From: JBBTIS01 sp038059855
GTDB lineage: Bacteria > Elusimicrobiota > Elusimicrobia > JACQPE01
Assembly (NCBI GenBank): GCA_964357255.1
Contig: CAYHKQ010000006.1
Span: 1 to 44,527, forward strand
DNA length: 44,527 nucleotides
Reading direction: 5' to 3'
The position numbers were made by a program, and so were the translations under genes. The notes beneath the pieces were generated by a model that had not been told where the DNA came from, did not search any database, and was given only the letters and a program-made list of their open reading frames with translations. Below, piece after piece: positions 25,225 to 33,652 of the stretch (the stretch's first letter is position 1; every line of letters starts with the position of its first letter).

Positions 25225-26193
25225 ATGGCGCGTTATTTAGTTACCGGGGGCGCGGGATTTATTGGAAGCCATTTGGCCGAGCGGCTCTTAAAGGACGGAC
25301 ATTCTGTCACCGTCATTGACAATTGCGCTACGGGTCGTTTAGCGAACGTCGCTCATTTGCGAGGCCATTCAAAATTTAATCTTTGCGTTGAATCCGTTCG
25401 CAATGAGATGGTCTTAGACCGCCTTGTTTGCGATTGCGATGTTATTTTTCACCTTGCCGCCTCCGTCGGCGTCAAGCTGATCGTGGAAAAACCCATTGAT
25501 GTGATCGAGACTAATGTGTTGGGGACGACGATGGTGTTGAATTTGGCCCGGCGATATTTAAAAAGCGTTTACATCGCCTCGACCTCGGAGATTTACGGCA
25601 AGAGCGAGCAGGTTCCTTTTAATGAAGACAGCGACCGGCTTTTGGGTTCGACGACAAAAAGCCGGTGGTGTTATTCGAGCTCCAAGGCGATTGATGAATT
25701 TTTAGCCTTAGCCTACTTTAAGGAACACAATTTAAAAATCGTCATCGGACGTTTTTTTAATACGATCGGCCCGCGTCAAACGGGCCAGTACGGCATGGTG
25801 GCGCCTCGTTTTGTTCAGGCGGCGCTGGCGGGACGCCCCGTAGAAGTTTATGGCGATGGAAATCAAAGCCGTTGTTTTTTGGACGTGGACGACGCGGTGG
25901 AAGCGATTGTCCGGTTGATGGATCATCCCAAGTCCGGCGGCCAGGTTTTCAATGTGGGCTCCAGCCGCGAAATTAGCATTAATGATTTGGCCAAAAAAAT
26001 TATTGAGTTGGCCGGCAGCAAGTCGGCCTTAGTGCGTATTCCCTACGAGCAGGCCTATGAACCGGGATTTGAGGATATGCGTCGGCGGGTGCCGGATGTC
26101 AGCAAGCTCAAGAAATGGGTGAACTTCGAGCCGCGTTATACCCTTGAGGATACCCTTGGGAAAATTATCGCTTACTACCATATCCATCCGTGA
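25225..26193 (+). CDS. NAD-dependent nucleotide-sugar epimerase/decarboxylase (extended SDR)
   Basis: About 322 residues: YLVTGGAGFIGSHLAERL, STSEIYGKSEQVPF, CYSSSKAIDEF with catalytic Tyr/Lys, and GRFFNTIGPRQTGQYGMVAP. The last block places it among UDP-glucose 4-epimerase / UDP-glucuronate decarboxylase-like enzymes. I chose ATG 25225 because a GGCAGGA stretch lies about eight bases upstream and the longer frame overlaps the previous gene with non-family residues. Standing right after a UDP-HexNAc dehydrogenase, it may epimerise or decarboxylate that enzyme's uronic acid product. The choice between these is not resolved by sequence. Confidence 0.86.
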   Translation: MARYLVTGGAGFIGSHLAERLLKDGHSVTVIDNCATGRLANVAHLRGHSKFNLCVESVRNEMVLDRLVCDCDVIFHLAASVGVKLIVEKPIDVIETNVLGTTMVLNLARRYLKSVYIASTSEIYGKSEQVPFNEDSDRLLGSTTKSRWCYSSSKAIDEFLALAYFKEHNLKIVIGRFFNTIGPRQTGQYGMVAPRFVQAALAGRPVEVYGDGNQSRCFLDVDDAVEAIVRLMDHPKSGGQVFNVGSSREISINDLAKKIIELAGSKSALVRIPYEQAYEPGFEDMRRRVPDVSKLKKWVNFEPRYTLEDTLGKIIAYYHIHP

Positions 26194-26867
26194 AACTGAC
26201 CATTATTGTTCCTGCCTTTAACGAAGAAAGGACGGTTGGCCGGGTGATCGAGCGCGTTTTGGCCTTGCCCATTGATAAGGAGATTTTGGTGGTTGACGAT
26301 GGTTCGACCGATCGTACGTGGGAGGTGCTAAAGCGGTTTGAAGGCCGGCCGGCCCTGAGGTTGCTTCGCCACGATAAAAACCAAGGCAAGGGCGCTGCAA
26401 TCCGCACCGCTCTGGCCCAGATGAGCGCAGAGGCCGTTTCTATTCAGGATGCCGATGATGAACTCGACCCTAATGAGATGCCTCTTCTCTTCGCCTTAAT
26501 TGAGCAGGGCCGGGCCGATGTTGTCTTTGGCACCCGTCACTTGAACGGGCAATCTCCCCACACCATCTACTACTGGGGCGACAGGATTCTTACTTGGATT
26601 TTTAATGTTCTCTACGGCCAGGCAATCACCGATCTTTATAATGGCTATAAGATTTTTCGTCGCGAGGCGATCCAGAGCATTACTCTGAAAAGCCGTGGGT
26701 TTGAATTTGAGGCGGAATCGGCGGCTAAAATCGCGAAGAAAGGGTATGTCATCCACGAGCTTCCCGTCTCCTACCGGCCGCGTTCGCGAGAGGCGGGGAA
26801 AAAAATCAACTGGAAAGATGCCTTTAAAGGATTGTGGACGATTCTGAAATATCGTTTTAGCGATTAA
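26190..26867 (+). CDS. GT2 glycosyltransferase (DPM1-like)
   Basis: A 225-residue GT2 enzyme beginning with LTIIVPAFNEERTVG, then VVDDGSTDRTWE, IQDADDELDP as the metal-binding site, and GFEFEAESAAK plus the VSYRPRSREAGKKI block. It resembles polyprenyl-phosphate glycosyltransferases and is a paralogue of the 5712-6428 protein. The start codon is GTG, fused to the stop of the epimerase gene (GTGA overlap), which argues for coupled translation. It ends 28 bases before the left TTA flank of a palindromic MITE-like element that separates it from the next gene. Confidence 0.9.
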   Translation: MKLTIIVPAFNEERTVGRVIERVLALPIDKEILVVDDGSTDRTWEVLKRFEGRPALRLLRHDKNQGKGAAIRTALAQMSAEAVSIQDADDELDPNEMPLLFALIEQGRADVVFGTRHLNGQSPHTIYYWGDRILTWIFNVLYGQAITDLYNGYKIFRREAIQSITLKSRGFEFEAESAAKIAKKGYVIHELPVSYRPRSREAGKKINWKDAFKGLWTILKYRFSD

Positions 26868-26894
26868 AACGCCGACGTGATTATAAACCAAGCC

Positions 26895-27039
26895 TTAGGT
26901 CCTGCGATGAAATTAATGACCCATCTGCGTCGTTGCTCGTCGCTAACGTACCACTGTGGGTACGCAGCGCTCCTCGCGCCTAGCATCTGGCCTAAATTTG
27001 GGCTTCCAGATGGGTCATTAATTTCATCGCAGGACCTTA
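26895..27039. mobile_element. MITE-like palindromic element with TTA flanks
   Basis: A perfect 31-bp inverted repeat lies at 26897-26927 and 27007-27037, starting AGGTCCTGCGATG and ending in its complement. The centre is also partly self-complementary, with CGTACC and GGTACG forming a hairpin core around 26950-26966 and flanking GC-rich arms pairing imperfectly. If the repeat ends are taken as GGTCC/GGACC, both sides are flanked by TTA (26895-26897 and 27037-27039), which looks like a 3-bp target duplication. There is no coding capacity. It lies between two co-directional glycosyltransferase genes. This is the form of a non-autonomous transposable element or a REP-like hairpin; which family is unknown to me. 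Confidence 0.85.
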
Positions 27040-27040
27040 G

Positions 27041-28213
27041 TTGGACCATCCGGACGCTTCGAAAGACTTGAGCGTTAAAAATCTTCTCTTTCTGCATCCC
27101 TTGGCCCATTTAGGGGGCGGCGAGGTTGCGCTTTATGATCTGCTGACCAGCCTTGATGGCAGACGCTATCGGGCGCATTTGGTTTTGCCTTGCGAGGGGC
27201 CCCTGTCGCAAAAATTGAGGGCAAAGAATATTTCGGTTTCGATTATTCCGTTTGCGCGCGGGATTCTGGGCCGATATCCGCCAGGCTTGACGCCGGGCGC
27301 TTTTGTTCAGATCGGACGGTTGGCAAAAAGCCTTCCGGCGCATTTAATTTTTATTAACGATTCCTATCTTTGTCTCTATGGGGGCATGATTGCCAGGTGG
27401 CTGGCAATCCCGTCGGTGATGGCGAGCCACGGCTGGTGGGATGTGCATTTTATTCACCAGGAGCTACTCCATCGCTGGCTCGGTTATCCGATTTTAGCGG
27501 TGAGCGAGGCGGTGCGCCAAAGCCTGTTGCAGCGCGGATGGCTTCAAGCCGGGCAGGTGCGCAGGATGTATCTTGGGGTGGACACGGAGCGCTTCCGTCC
27601 GGCCTCCAAAAGCGAGGCGAAGGCGCGTCTTGGCTGCGATCCTCAAGAGATCACCTTGACCATTGCCGCGCGGCTTATTCCTCGCAAGGGTCATGATGTG
27701 TTTTTTGAGGCGGCGAAGATCGTGATGCGTGATTTTCCGAGGTTGAGATTACTCGTCGTCGGCGACAAGATTTTTGAAAGTTTTGAAGAGAACGACGCCA
27801 CGAAACGTCAAATTCTGGGCTTGGTCGAGCGCGACCCTGAACTCAAGGCCCGGACTCTGTTTTTAGGATTCCGGGACGACATGCCGCTCGTCATGAATGC
27901 CACGGATGTCTTGATCTCATCCGCCTGGTTTGAGACCTTCGGCGTTGCTATTGCCGAGGCCATGTCCTCATGCGTCCCGGTGGTCAGCACGGACGTGGGC
28001 GGGCCTAACGAACTGGTGGCTGATGGGGTCACCGGATTTTTGGTTCCTCCCAACAAGCCGGATCTGGTGGCTGCCAAGACGCTTGAAATTTTAAAGAATC
28101 CGGATTTAGTCAGACGTTTCGGCGAGGCGGCGCGAGCAAGGGTCCTGGAGCATTTTTCATTGGACCGCTATGTGGCGAATATGGAAAATTTTCTTAAGAC
28201 TCTCTTGTCGTGA
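27041..28213 (+). CDS. GT4 glycosyltransferase (GT-B fold)
   Basis: A 390-residue retaining GT-B enzyme: N-terminal LLFLHPLAHLGGGEVAL, AVSEAVRQSLLQRG, the domain-linker strand TIAARLIPRKGHDVFFEA, and the donor-binding block ETFGVAIAEAMSSCVPVVSTDVGG. The first possible start is TTG at 27041, two bases beyond the MITE-like element. An AGGA inside the element's right arm (27031-27034) lies about six bases upstream and could serve as ribosome binding site. TTG at 27068 is an alternative that fits family N-termini better but has no Shine-Dalgarno. There is no ATG near. The insertion may therefore have replaced the original 5' end. The 3' end overlaps the next gene (GTGA). Confidence 0.87.
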   Translation: MDHPDASKDLSVKNLLFLHPLAHLGGGEVALYDLLTSLDGRRYRAHLVLPCEGPLSQKLRAKNISVSIIPFARGILGRYPPGLTPGAFVQIGRLAKSLPAHLIFINDSYLCLYGGMIARWLAIPSVMASHGWWDVHFIHQELLHRWLGYPILAVSEAVRQSLLQRGWLQAGQVRRMYLGVDTERFRPASKSEAKARLGCDPQEITLTIAARLIPRKGHDVFFEAAKIVMRDFPRLRLLVVGDKIFESFEENDATKRQILGLVERDPELKARTLFLGFRDDMPLVMNATDVLISSAWFETFGVAIAEAMSSCVPVVSTDVGGPNELVADGVTGFLVPPNKPDLVAAKTLEILKNPDLVRRFGEAARARVLEHFSLDRYVANMENFLKTLLS

Positions 28214-29271
28214 GAATGAATATCCTGATCGTCAAGCTTGGAGCTTTGGGTGATGTCCTTCGGACCACTTCGATCTTACGGCCGTTAAGGAGAAAATATC
28301 GCGCCGCAAATATTGCCTGGCTGACATCCAAACCTGCCGAGGCTCTATTGCAAACCAATCCGTTGATTGACACGGTTTGCGTTATGGGAGGGTCTGTGCC
28401 GGCGGCGCTTACAAAACACCCTTGGGATTTGATTGTTTCGCTTGAAGAAGACGCTCAAGCTTGCCGTTGGGTCAATCGGATCCGGGCCCGGGAGATCGTC
28501 GGCGCTTATCTTAATGCGCAGGGCCGGCCGGTTTATACCGCTTCCAGCGCGCCGTGGTTCGACATGGGGGTTCTGAATCGGGGGGACGATGGAAGCCTCG
28601 ACACAGCCAATCGTCTTAAGAAAAAGAATACGAGGACTTACCCCGAGCTTTTAGCGCGTATTCTAGGGCTGAGTTTGGCGCGCTATCCCCAGGAGTATCG
28701 GCCGATCTTGGTTTTGAACGAACGCGACCGAAGGGCCAATGAGGAGTTCCGTAATCGGCATGGGATCGGCTCTCGGGAGCGGCTGATCGGCATTAATCTC
28801 GGCTCCGGAACGCGCTGGCTTTCTAAGCAACCGTCCGTGGAAACAACGGTTCAATGGATTCGGATGCTTCATCAGCGTTTTGGCAGGCGCATGATCTTGT
28901 TGGGCGGACCTGATGAAGTTGAGCGCAATCGGGCTATTTGTGAACGCTCCGGCGTTCCCCTGATGGACGCGGGAACAGGGCACACCATTTGCGGTTTTGC
29001 CTCGTTGATTGATTTATGCGAGTTAGTGGTCACGGCGGACACCTTGGCGCTTCATCTGGCTTCGGCGCTCCGTAAAAAAATTGTCGCGGTGTTCGGCCCG
29101 ACCTCGCCGGCGGAAATCGAGCTTTATGGCGACGGGGTCAAATTATTGCCTCCCAAGCCTTGCCGGTGTTACTACCGTCCCCGATGCCGGATCGCCCGGC
29201 ATTGCGCCGATCGAATCACCGGCGAGCGTCTGGTTGATGCCGTAGGCCGCCTGCTTAAACGTCGGCCATGA
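28210..29271 (+). CDS. GT9 glycosyltransferase (heptosyltransferase family)
   Basis: A 353-residue ADP-heptose:LPS heptosyltransferase-family protein. N-terminal NILIVKLGALGDVLRTTSIL, then INLGSGTRWLSKQP, ILLGGPDEVERN, and VVTADTLALHLASALRKKIVAVFGPTSP are the standard GT9 blocks. A Cys-rich patch (PCRCYYRPRCRIARHC) near the C-terminus is also common in the family. Enzymes of this class usually take ADP-L-glycero-D-manno-heptose, but this window encodes only the GDP-heptose route. The start is GTG at 28210, overlapping the upstream stop; ATG at 28216 is also possible. The stop is overlapped by the next gene (ATGA). Confidence 0.9.
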   Translation: MRMNILIVKLGALGDVLRTTSILRPLRRKYRAANIAWLTSKPAEALLQTNPLIDTVCVMGGSVPAALTKHPWDLIVSLEEDAQACRWVNRIRAREIVGAYLNAQGRPVYTASSAPWFDMGVLNRGDDGSLDTANRLKKKNTRTYPELLARILGLSLARYPQEYRPILVLNERDRRANEEFRNRHGIGSRERLIGINLGSGTRWLSKQPSVETTVQWIRMLHQRFGRRMILLGGPDEVERNRAICERSGVPLMDAGTGHTICGFASLIDLCELVVTADTLALHLASALRKKIVAVFGPTSPAEIELYGDGVKLLPPKPCRCYYRPRCRIARHCADRITGERLVDAVGRLLKRRP

Positions 29272-30467
29272 AAATTCTTTTTTTGACCCACACCTATCCA
29301 TATCCCTTAGATGACGGCGTGCGGCTTCATGTTTATTATCTCTTGAAATATTTGGCTTTGGATAATGAGATTGCGCTATTGAGCCTTTCCGACGCGCCGG
29401 TGGGCGATGAGGGACGAGAGGCGATCTTAAAGCTCGGGGTGCGTAGCGCAGAGGTCGTGGTTCATCCAATTATGAAGTCTCCATGGGATCGGCTCCTCAA
29501 TTGCCTTTTTGACCCCGTGCCGTTTTTTGTCCGGCAGTTTCAATCCCCTGCTTTTGGCCAGTCCATTAAGCGCGCATTGGCCGGTCAAACCGTGGACGTG
29601 ATTCATGCGGATTATCTTTCCTTGGCTATTTATTTGGACGCATTCGCGGGCCGGCCGGCGGTGGCTTTTCCGCATGACGCGGTGTCCATGCTTTTTGAGC
29701 GAAGCTTGCGGAGGGAAACCGGTATTCTGCGGCGTTTTTATCAGAGCCTTCAGTTTCGTAAAATATTGCGTTTTGAAATTGAGCGCTTGCCGCTGTTTAA
29801 AAGCGTGGCCGTCGTTTCCGAGGTGGACCGGCAGTACCTGTTGCGGCGCCTGCCCGGTTTAAAAATTGCCGTGGTCACCAATGGCGTGGATACGGAGTAT
29901 TTTATGCCACAGCCGGACCGGGAAGCGGCCGAGCCCACGATTCTTTTTCGCGGGGTCATGAATTTTTTTCCCAACCATGACGCCGCTCTTTATTTTTATA
30001 AGGAGATTTTTCCAAAAATTCGTGTCCGGCAACCGGGGGCTCGTTTTATAGCGGCTGGGAAAAATCCGGACCCAATGTGGCGCCGTCTGGCCCAAAATGA
30101 CCCCGGGCTTAGGGTGACCGGCTATGTCGAGGACATGAGGGAGATTATGGCCCAAGCATGGGTCGTGGCTTGTCCCATGAGGGCCGCCTCGGGTATTCAA
30201 AACAAAGTCCTCGAACCCATGGCCATGGGCAAGGCTATCGTGGCCACCCCCCTGGCCACCGAGGGTTTGCGTTTGACGGATGGCCAACACGTGATGCTGG
30301 CCCAGGATCCGGAGGCGTTTGCCCAAAAAGTTTTGGCTCTTTTGGCGGATGCCCAGCTTCGCCGTCAATTGGGGGACAGGGCTCGCGAGCATGTCCTGAG
30401 CCATCACCATTGGCGGTCCAACGCCGTGATATTCAATAAGCTCTATAAAGAAGCGGCGTCTTTTTAG
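29268..30467 (+). CDS. GT4 glycosyltransferase (exosortase-locus sugar transferase-like)
   Basis: A 399-residue GT-B enzyme starting MKILFLTHTYPYPLDDGVRL, with FPHDAVSMLFER, VVSEVDRQYLLRRLPG, VVTNGVDTEYF and the central FRGVMNFFPNHDAALYF strand. The C-terminal donor site is ASGIQNKVLEPMAMGKAIVA. This pattern resembles the group of sugar transferases named from PEP-CTERM/exosortase-linked exopolysaccharide loci. No exosortase is seen here, so only the glycosyltransferase role is supported. The start codon overlaps the GT9 stop by four bases. It is followed after 15 bases by rfbF. Confidence 0.88.
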   Translation: MKILFLTHTYPYPLDDGVRLHVYYLLKYLALDNEIALLSLSDAPVGDEGREAILKLGVRSAEVVVHPIMKSPWDRLLNCLFDPVPFFVRQFQSPAFGQSIKRALAGQTVDVIHADYLSLAIYLDAFAGRPAVAFPHDAVSMLFERSLRRETGILRRFYQSLQFRKILRFEIERLPLFKSVAVVSEVDRQYLLRRLPGLKIAVVTNGVDTEYFMPQPDREAAEPTILFRGVMNFFPNHDAALYFYKEIFPKIRVRQPGARFIAAGKNPDPMWRRLAQNDPGLRVTGYVEDMREIMAQAWVVACPMRAASGIQNKVLEPMAMGKAIVATPLATEGLRLTDGQHVMLAQDPEAFAQKVLALLADAQLRRQLGDRAREHVLSHHHWRSNAVIFNKLYKEAASF

Positions 30468-30482
30468 TATTCTTAAATTCTT

Positions 30483-31268
30483 ATGGCTCAAAATCCTCAA
30501 GTCGTGATTCTTTGCGGCGGCAAAGGCACCCGCCTGCGCGAGCGCACCGAGGAGATACCCAAGCCCATGGTCGAGATTGGGGATATGCCGATTCTTTGGC
30601 ACATCATGAAGCTCTACTCCCATTACGGATTTAAGGATTTTATTCTTTGCTTGGGCTACAAAGGAGAAGCTATCCGTAAATTTTTTGTCCAATACGGCCG
30701 ATGGCGCAAAAAAAATTTCGTGCTTGATTCCCAAAAAATTCGTTATTTCAACAACGAAAAAGATGATATTGAGGATTGGCGCATCAGCTTCGTGGACACT
30801 GGACCGCAAACTAATACGGGCGGCCGTATTAAAAAAATTGAGAAATATGTGCGGAGTTCACCCTTTTTCGTGACTTATGGCGACGGTCTGTCCGATATTA
30901 ACATTGCCGAGCTTCTCAAGTACCATCGGCGTCACGGCAAGATCGGCACGTTGACTTGCGTCAAGCCTCGGATCCAATTCGGCACGGTAGATTTAGATAA
31001 GGCCAACGCGGTCGTCAAATATGAAGAGAAGCCCCCAAGCAAGAAATGGGTCAGCGGCGGATTTTTTGTTTTCGACAAGGAGCTTTTTAGCCATATCAAC
31101 GACAATGATATTTTAGAAGCCGAGGTTTTTAACCGCTTGGTTAAGAAGCGTGAATTGGTGGGCCATTGTTTTGGCGGTTATTGGGAATGTATGGATACTT
31201 ATAAGGATACGCAAAGACTCAATGATCTTTGGGCGAGCGGCCATGCCCCTTGGAAGGCTTGGCCATGA
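30483..31268 (+). CDS. rfbF: Glucose-1-phosphate cytidylyltransferase
   Basis: The 261-residue protein makes CDP-glucose from CTP and glucose 1-phosphate. It has the strongly conserved RfbF blocks: VVILCGGKGTRLRERTEEIP, PMVEIGDMPILWHIMK, YGFKDFILCLGYKGE, VTYGDGLSDINI with the metal Asp, and GGYWECMDTYKDTQRLNDLW near the end. Length is as expected. It ends in an ATGA overlap with rfbG, so the two steps are translationally coupled. The call is secure on sequence alone. Confidence 0.96.
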   Translation: MAQNPQVVILCGGKGTRLRERTEEIPKPMVEIGDMPILWHIMKLYSHYGFKDFILCLGYKGEAIRKFFVQYGRWRKKNFVLDSQKIRYFNNEKDDIEDWRISFVDTGPQTNTGGRIKKIEKYVRSSPFFVTYGDGLSDINIAELLKYHRRHGKIGTLTCVKPRIQFGTVDLDKANAVVKYEEKPPSKKWVSGGFFVFDKELFSHINDNDILEAEVFNRLVKKRELVGHCFGGYWECMDTYKDTQRLNDLWASGHAPWKAWP

Positions 31269-32269
31269 CGTTATCTCATCGGCGCAAGTTTTGGAAAGCC
31301 CGCCCCGTGCTGGTCACGGGCGGAGCCGGGTTTTTGGGCTCCTGGCTCAGCAAAACCCTGGTTGAACTGGGGGCCGGGGTGGTTTGCCTGATCCGTGATC
31401 AGGAGCCAAATTCCTATCTGAACTTTACCGGCGCCGGCAGAAAAGTGACGATTGTTTTGGGCGAACTCGAAGATTATTTTTTGTTGGAGCGCGTGTTTAA
31501 TGAGTATCAGATTGACACCTGTTTTCATTTGGGCGCCCAGCCGATCGTGACTGCGGCTGACCGGTTTCCCTTGGCTACGTTTGAATCCAATATCCGAGGC
31601 ACATGGAATGTCTTAGAGGCGGCCCGGAAGATGCCGCATTTAAAATGTCTCGCTGTCGCCTCCAGCGACAAGGCCTACGGCATCAGCGAGAAGTTGCCTT
31701 ATCGTGAGGACGACGCGTTAAAAGGCATTCACGTCTATGACGTTTCTAAAACATGCGCCGATCTTTTGACGCAAAGTTATATTCATTCCTACCGCTTGCC
31801 AGCGGTCATTTCCCGTTGCGGCAATTTTTATGGCCCAGGGGATTTAAATTTTGACCGGCTAATCCCTGGAACGATTCGTTCCTTGACGCTTAATGAGAGC
31901 CCGATTATCCGTAGCGACGGCAAGTATCTGCGGGATTACATTTATATTGAAGACGTCGTAGGAGCCTATCTTGCGCTCGCCGAAAATATTGACCGCGTCA
32001 AGGGAGATGCTTTTAATTTCGGCACCGCGACCCCGACTTCCGTAATTGACGTGGTTGAAGAGTTGATTTCTATTTCCGGTAAAAGCCATCTTAAGCCCTG
32101 CATACTTAACACGGCCAAAAATGAAATTTACGCGCAATATGTCGCTATTGACAAGGCCAAAAAAGCGCTGTCCTGGCATCCCAAATTTACGCTCCGCGAA
32201 GGCTTGAAAGCGACCTATGGCTGGTATCGCGATTTTTTGAAGAGACCCCAGAGAGTTAAGGCAGTTTAA
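31265..32269 (+). CDS. rfbG: CDP-glucose 4,6-dehydratase
   Basis: A 334-residue extended SDR: VLVTGGAGFLGSWLSKTL, HLGAQPIV, ASSDKAYGISEKLPYRED, YDVSKTCADLL with catalytic Tyr/Lys, and SRCGNFYGPGDLNFDRLIP. These blocks are those of CDP-glucose 4,6-dehydratase, which gives CDP-4-keto-6-deoxyglucose. The frame opens earlier (31229), but the ATG at 31265 overlaps the rfbF stop in the usual ATGA way and starts just before the Rossmann motif. GDP-mannose 4,6-dehydratase is the nearest alternative; linkage to rfbF argues against it. Confidence 0.93.
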   Translation: MTLSHRRKFWKARPVLVTGGAGFLGSWLSKTLVELGAGVVCLIRDQEPNSYLNFTGAGRKVTIVLGELEDYFLLERVFNEYQIDTCFHLGAQPIVTAADRFPLATFESNIRGTWNVLEAARKMPHLKCLAVASSDKAYGISEKLPYREDDALKGIHVYDVSKTCADLLTQSYIHSYRLPAVISRCGNFYGPGDLNFDRLIPGTIRSLTLNESPIIRSDGKYLRDYIYIEDVVGAYLALAENIDRVKGDAFNFGTATPTSVIDVVEELISISGKSHLKPCILNTAKNEIYAQYVAIDKAKKALSWHPKFTLREGLKATYGWYRDFLKRPQRVKAV

Positions 32270-32295
32270 GTTTTTGCCGCCATGAGCAAAAATTA

Positions 32296-33243
32296 ATGAA
32301 CGAGTCGGAGTTTGGCCGCCAGTTTCGGGGCAAGAAAGTCCTGGTCACTGGGGCGTCCGGATTTTTAGGGACAAACCTCGTCAAGCAGTTGCTGGAACTG
32401 GGCGCTCAGGTGCTGGCCACTGGACGCCGCCGAGCATCTCATTTGGAGCCCGCGATCCATTATGCCACCTTGGATTTCGTCTCGCCGCTAAAAGGCCTTG
32501 AGGCGGCTCAAGAATTCAAACCGGACTTCGTCATTCATCTGGCCTGTCCGCCGGATCAGGAGGCAAGCCCCGAGAGCGAGCATCTCTTCGGTCAATGGGC
32601 GGCCGGCTCAGTGGACTTTTTATCGGCCATGAGCCAGGTTTCCTCGGTGAAGGCTTTTTTGGTTGCCGGCTCGGTGAAAGAATATGGGACTGGTTCAGCT
32701 CCTTTTGGTCCCGGCCAGGCCTTAATGCCGGTTTCGGCTTATGGAGCGGCTAAAGCGTCCGTGTCCGCCTTTGCCTCGTATTTTCGGCAAATTCGGCGGC
32801 TCAACACGGTCGTGCTTCGTTTGGCTACGGTTTATGGCCCTGGCCAGAGCCAGGGGGGCATCATTGATGCCGCCTGTCGGGCTTTGCGGCAGAAAAGTCC
32901 TTTGCGGATGACAGCCGGTGAACAGGTCCGAGAATTCCTTTATATAGACGACGCCGCGCGGGCCATTGTGTTGGCGCTGGTCTGCGCGGAACATCCCGAG
33001 GCAGGGGCGCTGACCCTGGGCGGCCACAAGCCCGTCAAGCTGATAGATTTGGTGAAATGTTTAATGATGTTGGAGGGGGGCGGGAATCTTGTGCAGGCCG
33101 GGGCGCTCCCCTATCGCGCTTCGGAAGTTTTTGACATGAGGGTTGACTCAAGTCTTTTTGGCAAGTTGACTGGCTGGTCGCCCTGTGTAAGCATTGAGGA
33201 AGGGCTTCGGCGCACCTGGCAGTGGTATTGTTCTCATGCCTGA
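32296..33243 (+). CDS. NAD-dependent epimerase/reductase (extended SDR), probable CDP-4-keto-sugar reductase
   Basis: A 315-residue extended SDR: VLVTGASGFLGTNLVKQL, VAGSVKEYG, AYGAAKASVSAF with catalytic Tyr/Lys, and LRLATVYGPGQSQGG. It follows rfbG after 26 bases and is coupled by overlap to the next gene, a cupin of RmlC type. That arrangement parallels RmlC/RmlD, so it may reduce the 4-keto group of the CDP-6-deoxysugar. It could also be related to CDP-paratose or CDP-abequose synthases, but no rfbH is present to make a 3,6-dideoxy sugar. The reductase role is inferred from context. Confidence 0.82.
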   Translation: MNESEFGRQFRGKKVLVTGASGFLGTNLVKQLLELGAQVLATGRRRASHLEPAIHYATLDFVSPLKGLEAAQEFKPDFVIHLACPPDQEASPESEHLFGQWAAGSVDFLSAMSQVSSVKAFLVAGSVKEYGTGSAPFGPGQALMPVSAYGAAKASVSAFASYFRQIRRLNTVVLRLATVYGPGQSQGGIIDAACRALRQKSPLRMTAGEQVREFLYIDDAARAIVLALVCAEHPEAGALTLGGHKPVKLIDLVKCLMMLEGGGNLVQAGALPYRASEVFDMRVDSSLFGKLTGWSPCVSIEEGLRRTWQWYCSHA

Positions 33244-33652
33244 AATCAGCGGTGTTTTTTCTACGGCCATCGCCGTTCATGCCGACGAGCGTGGAACATT
33301 GTGGAAACTAATTCAGGCCCAATTCAATGAAAGATTCGCGTTCGGAGAGACCTATCTCACGGCGGCTAAGCCGGGGGTCTGGAGGGCCGGGCATTATCAT
33401 GAGGAAATCCGCGAGTGGTTCATCGTCATCGAGGGCCGGGCGCTGTTTCGTTTTTATAATCTTGATACGGATGAGCGTCTTGAAATGGAGGTGGCCGCCG
33501 AGGACCGCCTGCGCCTTGAAGTAGCTCCTCGCGTGGCCCACTCCTTTAAAAATACGGGCCCAGGGCCCTTGTTGCTTTTGGCCATTGCCAGCAAATGTTA
33601 CGATTCTCAAAAGCCGGACACCTATGCCGAGACAAAGGTCGCTTTTAGTTAG
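33236..33652 (+). CDS. RmlC-like cupin sugar epimerase/isomerase
   Basis: A small protein of about 138 residues with the cupin fold of the dTDP-4-dehydrorhamnose 3,5-epimerase group: DERGTLWKLIQ, PGVWRAGHYHEEIREWFIVI with a His-x-His pair, RFYNLDTDERLEM, and VAPRVAHSFKNTGPGPLLLL. It is shorter than true RmlC (about 180). The frame opens at 33194, but ATG 33236 overlaps the upstream stop by eight bases and removes a leader that only mirrors the previous gene. It probably epimerises or isomerises the CDP-4-keto-6-deoxy sugar made by rfbF/rfbG. A 3,4-ketoisomerase role is an alternative. Confidence 0.8.
   Translation: MPEISGVFSTAIAVHADERGTLWKLIQAQFNERFAFGETYLTAAKPGVWRAGHYHEEIREWFIVIEGRALFRFYNLDTDERLEMEVAAEDRLRLEVAPRVAHSFKNTGPGPLLLLAIASKCYDSQKPDTYAETKVAFS

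Noticed and set aside
26940..26990. Possible CRISPR-like or tandem repeat in the MITE core
   Set aside because: The core is one interrupted palindrome; there are no regularly spaced direct repeats and no cas genes.
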